DNA of 64,000 nt, taken from positions 275,605-339,604 of the forward strand of contig NZ_CP032999.1 of assembly GCF_005080725.1 (NCBI RefSeq), given 5' to 3'. The notes under the pieces were generated by a model. That model had not been told where the DNA came from and did not search any database. It worked only from the letters and a program-made list of their open reading frames with translations. Below are positions 58,821-64,000 of the stretch, piece by piece. Both the position numbers and the translations under genes were made by a program. Each line of letters starts with the position of its first letter. Position 1 is the stretch's first letter. This DNA is from Buchnera aphidicola (Sarucallis kahawaluokalani) (lineage in GTDB: Bacteria > Pseudomonadota > Gammaproteobacteria > Enterobacterales > Enterobacteriaceae).

Positions 58821-59164
58821 TATGTAATATGATGACTATGGTAATAAAAATGATGATTCAAATTGCACATAATCCATATTGAACCTGAAATAATAATCAA
58901 AATAATTAAGAATGTGAAAAGTAAAAAAATAAAATTCCAATAATTTTTCGAAGAGTAACTCAAATGTAAAAAAATTTTTAAATGTACAACACACTGTATG
59001 ACAGCACAAAATATTATTATCATTAATGCAACATATACTTTAAAAATATGCGAAAATACTATAAAAAAGGGTATTGTTGTTAAAAAAATAGAAAATAAAA
59101 ATCCAAAAAAATATAATTTTATTTCTTTTAAAAAACAGCTTAACGATAAAGTAGAATTATTCAT
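58820..59164 (-). CDS. cyoD: cytochrome bo ubiquinol oxidase subunit IV
   Basis: Small three-helix subunit of cytochrome bo oxidase. I start at the ATG at 59164-59162, which overlaps the cyoC TGA stop in an ATGA arrangement and gives 114 residues (109 in E. coli). An in-frame upstream start at 59209 would add 15 residues inside cyoC. Helices lie at about 15-37, 44-66 and 77-100. Family blocks are YFFGFLFSIFLTTIPF, QCVVHLKIFLHL and ISGSIWIMCNLNH. Confidence 0.94.
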   Translation of the reverse strand: MNNSTLSLSCFLKEIKLYFFGFLFSIFLTTIPFFIVFSHIFKVYVALMIIIFCAVIQCVVHLKIFLHLSYSSKNYWNFIFLLFTFLIILIIISGSIWIMCNLNHHFYYHSHHIT

Positions 59165-59760
59165 AATATATTTCCAGATAAATATACTATAGTAAAAATA
59201 CAAATCCAAATTATATCTAAAAAATGCCAGAATAAACTAAAACATAAAATGTTCACATAAAATTTATTACTTGTACGCAACTTATTTGCTTGAAATAACA
59301 ATCCTATTATCCAAAACAAACCACATGCAATGTGTATACCATGCATACCAATTAATGTAAAAAAAGAAGAAAAGAATCCATTTTTTTGCGGTGTATATCC
59401 CAAGTTTACTAAATTAAAAAATTCATTTAATTCGAAATATAAAAATAAGCTACCCATCAAAAAAGTTAATATCAAAAATATATATGTAAATAATATTTTT
59501 TGATATTTTACACTAAGAACTACTACTCCGCAAAAAATAGAACTAATTAATAAAATAATTGTTTCTAAAAAAACTATTTTTAAGTCAAAAATATTATGAT
59601 TGATCTTAACATTAATGCGTACAACACAATACACTGCAAACATAGTTGCAAATAATATACAATCACTCATTAAATATAACCAAAATCCAAACGTATTATT
59701 ACTTTGTAAAACATTACACTTATCTAAAATGTTTTTATGCTTATGTATCATATGATGCAT
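59161..59760 (-). CDS. cyoC: cytochrome bo ubiquinol oxidase subunit III
   Basis: Five-helix subunit of the proton-pumping quinol oxidase, without redox centres. The 199-residue product (204 in E. coli) has FGFWLYLMSDCILFATMFAVYCV near the N-terminus, seen as LYLMSDCILFATMFA, GMHGIHIACGLFWI and a C-terminal HFLDIIWICIFTIVYL. These are characteristic heme-copper subunit III patterns. The ATG is 20 bp after cyoB and the stop overlaps the cyoD start. Confidence 0.96.
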   Translation of the reverse strand: MHHMIHKHKNILDKCNVLQSNNTFGFWLYLMSDCILFATMFAVYCVVRINVKINHNIFDLKIVFLETIILLISSIFCGVVVLSVKYQKILFTYIFLILTFLMGSLFLYFELNEFFNLVNLGYTPQKNGFFSSFFTLIGMHGIHIACGLFWIIGLLFQANKLRTSNKFYVNILCFSLFWHFLDIIWICIFTIVYLSGNIL

Positions 59761-59780
59761 TATTTATTTTCCTTTCAAGA

Positions 59781-61733
59781 TTAAAATAATGTATTTTGTT
59801 CTATATTTTGCACTTCAATATGTGTAATATAATAATGATCAATATAAAAACTATATACAAAAAAAACTAATATGCTCAAAATAGAAAAAAATATACACAT
59901 CCACCAAATATGCCAAACCATAGAAAAACCAATAAAAAAAGAAAAAATACCTAATAAAATTCCCAAAGAAGTATTTTTTGGCATATGAATATCTTTATAT
60001 ACATTATTTTTATATAACACGCCTTTTTGTTTATTATACCAAAAATCATCTATGCTACTTACATTTGGAATGCATGCAAAATTATAAATCGGTGGAGGAG
60101 ATGTAGTACTCCATTCTAATGTTCTTCCATCCCATGGATCACCAGTGTCATCATAATTCAATCTTCTATTTTTAATAGAGATATATAATTGTATCATTTG
60201 ACATAATATGCCCAATGAAATGAATCCTACACCAATCATAGATATAGACAACATAAAATGAAATTTATAAGTAATATTTTGACTAATCCTACGTGTCATA
60301 CCCATTAAACCTAAATAATATAAAGGCATAAAAGTAACAAAAAATCCTATTATCCAGAAAAAAAAAGATAATTTCCCCCATTTTTCATTTAATATAAAAC
60401 CAAATAATTTTGGAAACCAATATGTAATACCTGCAAAACATCCAAAAACAACACCTCCAATAATAACAGTATGAAAATGTGCTACTAAAAATAAACTATT
60501 GTGTAAAATAAAATCAATAGCAGGTATCGATAAAATCACTCCAGCCATACCACCAATTGTAAAAGTAATTAAAAATCCAATAGTCCACAACATAGCAGAA
60601 TGAATACGAATTCTTCCTTGATACATTGTAAAAAGCCAATTAAATATTTTTACACCTGTTGGAATTGCAATAATCATAGTAGTAATTCCAAAAAAAGCAT
60701 TTACATTTGCACCAGAACCCATAGTAAAAAAATGATGTAACCATACTACGAAAGATAATATCGTAATAGAAATCGTTGCCCATACAAGAGATACATAACC
60801 AAATAATCTTTTTTTAGAAAAAGTAGATACTACCTCGGAAAATACACCAAATGCAGGTAAAATTAAAATATATACTTCAGGATGTCCCCAAATCCAAATT
60901 AAATTAATATACATCATAGCATTTCCGCCAAAACTATTAGTAAAAAAATGAAATCCACAATAACGATCTAAACTTAATAATATTAATGTCATTGTAAAAA
61001 CAGGAAACGCAGAAATAATTAAAATATTTGAACACAGTGCAGTCCATACAAACACTGGCATTTTAAATAAATTCATACCAGGAGCACGCATTTTTAAAAT
61101 TGTAACAATAAAATTTACTCCACTTAACGTAGTACCAATTCCAGCAATTTGTAAACTCCAAATCCAGTAATCTACACCCACTCCTGAACTATACTGCATT
61201 TCAGATAAAGGAGGATATGCTAACCATCCTGTTTGTGCAAATTCCCCAATAACCAAAGATACATTTACTAACATTGCACCACTGACAGTTAACCAAAAAC
61301 TTAAATTATTTAAAAATGGAAATGCTACGTCTCTGGCACCAATCTGTAAAGGTACTGCTAAATTCATTAATGAAGTAATTAAAGGCATAGCAACAAAAAA
61401 AATCATAATTACACCATGTACAGTAAAAATCTGATCGTAATGATGTGGTGTTAAAAAACCTGTACTTTTATTCGAAACATAAAATTGTTGCAAACGCATC
61501 ATACAAGCATCAATAAATCCTCTAAATAACATCACAAATGCTAAAATTAAGTACATAACTGATATTTTTTTATGATCAACAGAAGTAAACCATTGCGACC
61601 ATAAGTATTTCCATTGTTTCAAGTAAGTGATTACAGATACTATCATCAAAATAACAAAAGAAATGATAGCAAACGTTACCATAATAATAGGTTCATTATA
61701 CGGAATACTATTAATAGTTAATTTTCCAAACAT
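59781..61733 (-). CDS. cyoB: cytochrome bo ubiquinol oxidase subunit I
   Basis: Catalytic subunit of the terminal oxidase; holds heme b, heme o3 and CuB and pumps protons. I start at the ATG at 61733 (AGAGGAAATAAA upstream; [15 protein letters not shown] as in the family), giving 650 residues (663 in E. coli). An upstream in-frame ATG at 61763 adds ten residues. Ligand motifs are intact: [11 protein letters not shown] (heme b His), [15 protein letters not shown] (CuB His with the cross-linked Tyr), HHFFT (two CuB His) and HFHTVIIGG (heme o3 and b His). Highly conserved throughout. Confidence 0.98.
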   Translation of the reverse strand: MFGKLTINSIPYNEPIIMVTFAIISFVILMIVSVITYLKQWKYLWSQWFTSVDHKKISVMYLILAFVMLFRGFIDACMMRLQQFYVSNKSTGFLTPHHYDQIFTVHGVIMIFFVAMPLITSLMNLAVPLQIGARDVAFPFLNNLSFWLTVSGAMLVNVSLVIGEFAQTGWLAYPPLSEMQYSSGVGVDYWIWSLQIAGIGTTLSGVNFIVTILKMRAPGMNLFKMPVFVWTALCSNILIISAFPVFTMTLILLSLDRYCGFHFFTNSFGGNAMMYINLIWIWGHPEVYILILPAFGVFSEVVSTFSKKRLFGYVSLVWATISITILSFVVWLHHFFTMGSGANVNAFFGITTMIIAIPTGVKIFNWLFTMYQGRIRIHSAMLWTIGFLITFTIGGMAGVILSIPAIDFILHNSLFLVAHFHTVIIGGVVFGCFAGITYWFPKLFGFILNEKWGKLSFFFWIIGFFVTFMPLYYLGLMGMTRRISQNITYKFHFMLSISMIGVGFISLGILCQMIQLYISIKNRRLNYDDTGDPWDGRTLEWSTTSPPPIYNFACIPNVSSIDDFWYNKQKGVLYKNNVYKDIHMPKNTSLGILLGIFSFFIGFSMVWHIWWMCIFFSILSILVFFVYSFYIDHYYITHIEVQNIEQNTLF

Positions 61734-61786
61734 TTTATTTCCTCTAATATAACTTGAATGCATTTTTCATAGTAATTAATAAATAA

Positions 61787-62626
61787 TTAAGATAACATTC
61801 TATACATCACTCTGTTAAATAAATTAGGGTACACAGAAGAAAAATACTTCACTGAATGCAATAAACTTGGTTGTGCTATTAACTGAAACTTATGAAAAGT
61901 ATTTAATTTTTCAGGAACATGTTGTACTCGTTTCACCCATTTATGAAAAATATAATTATTTGGCACAACAATCGTATTAAATTTCATATTTGAAAATCCT
62001 TGACCATTATAATTTGAGGACAAACCGTGGTAAACACCAGGAAACTTTGCCATCAAATTTAATACACTATTCATTTTCGGCATAGCATAAATCTGACTTC
62101 CTAATTTTGGAATAAAAAACGCACTCATTACAGAACTAGAAGTAATATTAAAATGAATTGGAGTATTATTTGGTATGACAATCTCATTCATAGTAGCAAT
62201 ATGTGCTTCAGGGTATACAAATAACCAATTCCAATCTAATGCAATTACATTAATAATTACAGGTTTACGTACCGATATTATCTTTTTTCTTGGATCTAAT
62301 CCATTAGATGTTTGCCAAGCTAAAGCTGCAAGAAAACAAACAATCATCACAGGAATAAACCAAACCATTAATTCAACTTTTGTAGAATAAGACCAGTTAG
62401 GAGTATAAGTACTCATCTTAACATGACGATATTTATATACAAAAAATAAAGTCATCAGAATTACAGGTATTACTAATGTTAACATAGCAACAAAAGCAAT
62501 GAATATCAATTGATACTGTTTTATTGCTACAATACCTGCAGGATGAAAAATAGTTCTATGACAACCAACTAATAAAAATATTCCTAACATTAATATAACC
62601 TTTTCAAAAATATTTCTGTTATTCAT
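61787..62626 (-). CDS. cyoA: cytochrome bo ubiquinol oxidase subunit II (lipoprotein)
   Basis: Subunit II of the quinol oxidase, with a periplasmic cupredoxin-like domain that lacks CuA, as expected for a quinol oxidase. The 279-residue product has a lipoprotein signal with lipobox LVGC at 19-22 (lipid on Cys22), two helices (about 38-62 and 82-102) and the domain with IDVIALDWNWLFVYPE-like INVIALDWNWLFVYPE, then FNITSSSVMSAFFIPKLGSQIYAM, seen as SSVMSAFFIPKLGSQ. E. coli CyoA has 315 residues; the His/Met-rich tail is lost. First gene of cyoABCDE. Confidence 0.96.
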   Translation of the reverse strand: MNNRNIFEKVILMLGIFLLVGCHRTIFHPAGIVAIKQYQLIFIAFVAMLTLVIPVILMTLFFVYKYRHVKMSTYTPNWSYSTKVELMVWFIPVMIVCFLAALAWQTSNGLDPRKKIISVRKPVIINVIALDWNWLFVYPEAHIATMNEIVIPNNTPIHFNITSSSVMSAFFIPKLGSQIYAMPKMNSVLNLMAKFPGVYHGLSSNYNGQGFSNMKFNTIVVPNNYIFHKWVKRVQHVPEKLNTFHKFQLIAQPSLLHSVKYFSSVYPNLFNRVMYRMLS

Positions 62627-62789
62627 GCAATTTATATAATCCTCAATAACATTTTATTATTTAATCAAATATTGATGTAATCTATTATTAATATAATATA
62701 TTATAGAAAGTAATATAAAATCATTACTGATAAAATATATTAAGAAAATAATGAATTATTATTTTAAATATTATAGGAATAGAATAATT

Positions 62790-63074
62790 ATGTTATCCAA
62801 AATAAAAAAATACTTTAATACTGAAATTGTTAAAATATATGATAATAGTATGTATCATAAAAATAATAATTCTAAAAAACATCTAACAATACTAATTGTT
62901 AGTAACGCCTTTGTTCAAAAAAGTATTCTAAATCGACACCGACAAGTATATCAAGCTTTGTCAAAAGAAATAAATAATACAATTTATGCACTTTCTATAC
63001 ATACGTATACTTTCCATGAATGGAAAAAAAATAATATAATAAATATCAAAAAAAATATATGTAAATTTATGTAA
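62790..63074 (+). CDS. bolA: BolA-family regulator BolA
   Basis: BolA-fold protein associated with Fe-S trafficking and, in E. coli, stress-dependent morphology. I start at the ATG at 62790 (ATAGGAATAGAA upstream), giving 95 residues (105 in E. coli). An in-frame ATG at 62751 adds 13 residues without family support. The diagnostic block is SILNRHRQVYQALSKEINNT followed by YALSIHTYTFHEW, i.e. the FLNRHR...HALALHTYT-EW pattern. It lies between the cyo operon and tig as in E. coli and Buchnera. Confidence 0.93.
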   Translation: MLSKIKKYFNTEIVKIYDNSMYHKNNNSKKHLTILIVSNAFVQKSILNRHRQVYQALSKEINNTIYALSIHTYTFHEWKKNNIINIKKNICKFM

Positions 63075-63243
63075 TATTTTACAATGATATTACTGCAAAA
63101 TACATTATACTACAATGTACTAATCAGTATAAATACCAATTTTAAATATATTACAATTATTTAATACGATTCAAAAATACATATTGAAAAATATTTTTAT
63201 TAAAATTTATTTTAATACTATATTAATCAAGATAGGAAAAACC

Positions 63244-64000
63244 ATGAAATTTTTTTTAAACAAAAATAACGATTTTGAGCAAGAATTAAAAATTAAAGTC
63301 CCAAATACAGAAATAAATATAGTACGTAAAAAGGTAATTGTAAATATTAAAAAAAAAATAAATATACCTGGGTTCAGGAAAAATAAAATTCCAATTGAAA
63401 TAATACAACAAAAATATAACAATCATATAGAAAACAAGACTATTCAAAATACTATATATAATAATTTAAAAAAAATTCTTTTAAAAAAAAAAATACATAT
63501 TATCAATGAACCAAAAATTATTATCCATCAATATCCAAAAAATACTGATTTAATTTACTCAGTATATTTCCAGTCTATTCCAGAAATTAATTTAAATACA
63601 TTTAAAACATTGCACATCCAAAAAAAAACAATTATCATAGATGATTTAGATGTTACAAATTATATTAATCAAAATCAAAATCAAAAAATTAATTGGAAAA
63701 AAAACTACAATCAAATTCAAGACAATGATAAAGTAACTATATATTATCAAATTGAATCTAATAATACATTTAAAAATACAAAAATCAACAAGTTAACATT
63801 TACAATAAAAAAAAAAGAAATTATTACACAAATAGAAAAACAATTAATAAATAAACAATTAAATAATATCATTATTGTGCAAATAAAAATACCAGCACAA
63901 CATCCCGACATAAGATACAAAAACAAAACATTAAAAATAAAAATTCACATTGGGAAAGTATTAACGCCTTACATAACATACTCAAAAAATACATTTAATA
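63244..64000 (+). CDS. tig: trigger factor, N-terminal part (cut by window edge)
   Basis: Ribosome-bound chaperone at the nascent-chain exit. About 252 residues are visible from the ATG at 63244 (GATAGGAAAAACC upstream) before the right edge; the frame is open throughout. The ribosome-docking signature is kept as GFRKNKIP near residue 40 (GFRxGKxP in the family). The following PPIase-like region, DNDKVTIYYQIESNNTFKN onward, keeps only the opening strand pattern and has lost the usual FKBP-type motifs such as the IPGFE loop. clpP would be expected next. Confidence 0.92.
   Translation, partial: MKFFLNKNNDFEQELKIKVPNTEINIVRKKVIVNIKKKINIPGFRKNKIPIEIIQQKYNNHIENKTIQNTIYNNLKKILLKKKIHIINEPKIIIHQYPKNTDLIYSVYFQSIPEINLNTFKTLHIQKKTIIIDDLDVTNYINQNQNQKINWKKNYNQIQDNDKVTIYYQIESNNTFKNTKINKLTFTIKKKEIITQIEKQLINKQLNNIIIVQIKIPAQHPDIRYKNKTLKIKIHIGKVLTPYITYSKNTFN

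Noticed and set aside
58998-59192. 64-codon plus-strand frame
   Set aside because: Antisense to cyoD and the cyoC end; it uses reversed transmembrane codons and has no support.

Overview
The window is a 64-kb piece of a very A+T-rich, gene-dense chromosome from a reduced gammaproteobacterial insect endosymbiont. It most likely belongs to Buchnera aphidicola, the primary symbiont of aphids. The evidence is near-complete protein-level match to Enterobacterales families, E. coli-like operons joined in the order expected for Buchnera (valS-argI / deaD-pnp-rpsO-truB-rbfA-infB-nusA / ftsH-rlmE-greA / rplU-rpmA-obgE / ffh-rpsP-rimM-trmD-rplS / alaS-csrA / prfB-lysS-lysA / pgk-fbaA-mscS / cyoABCDE-bolA-tig), a polA cut down to its 5' nuclease, lysine- and arginine-rich A/T-biased proteins, and no mobile DNA. 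The aphid lineage cannot be named from this window alone.

Layout. 1-3.0 kb: valS (cut by the left edge) and argI, diverging. 3.4-16.9 kb: a long leftward block for RNA turnover, translation and protein quality control (deaD, pnp, rpsO, truB, rbfA, infB, nusA, tRNA-Leu(GAG), secG, ftsH, rlmE, greA). 17-31 kb: ibaG, rplU-rpmA-obgE, rpsI/rplM (leftward), pheA, ffh-rpsP-rimM-trmD-rplS, aroQ, rluD (leftward), alaS-csrA-tRNA-Ser-tRNA-Arg, rpiA (leftward) and a leftward tRNA-Met/Leu/Gln operon. 31.5-49 kb: glnS, eno, truncated polA, engB (leftward), typA, ygfZ (leftward), prfB-lysS-lysA, miaB-ybeY, leuS-holA-tusA. 49-57 kb: asd (leftward), yhgN, pgk-fbaA-mscS, tRNA-fMet (leftward), ribH-ribD-nusB. 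57.7-64 kb: tusE, the leftward cytochrome bo operon cyoABCDE, bolA and the start of tig.

Together the genes give an informational core (aminoacyl-tRNA synthetases, ribosomal proteins, initiation and release factors, rRNA/tRNA modification), host-provisioning biosynthesis (arginine: argI; phenylalanine and chorismate: pheA, aroQ; lysine: asd, lysA; riboflavin: ribD, ribH), lower glycolysis (fbaA, pgk, eno) and aerobic respiration (cyo). Reduction is the main theme. Domains have been lost (RluD S4, NusA AR2, Obg tail, DeaD tail, PolA polymerase, SecG tail). The RF2 frameshift is gone, the PheA feedback site is altered, the LeuRS editing pocket is altered, and glmM, murA and pyrG are missing from their usual places.

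I saw no CRISPR array, insertion sequence, prophage, toxin system or obviously novel multi-gene system. The second-look items are erosion signatures, a few near-consensus tRNA promoters, and a hairpin whose loop contains an 18-A run.
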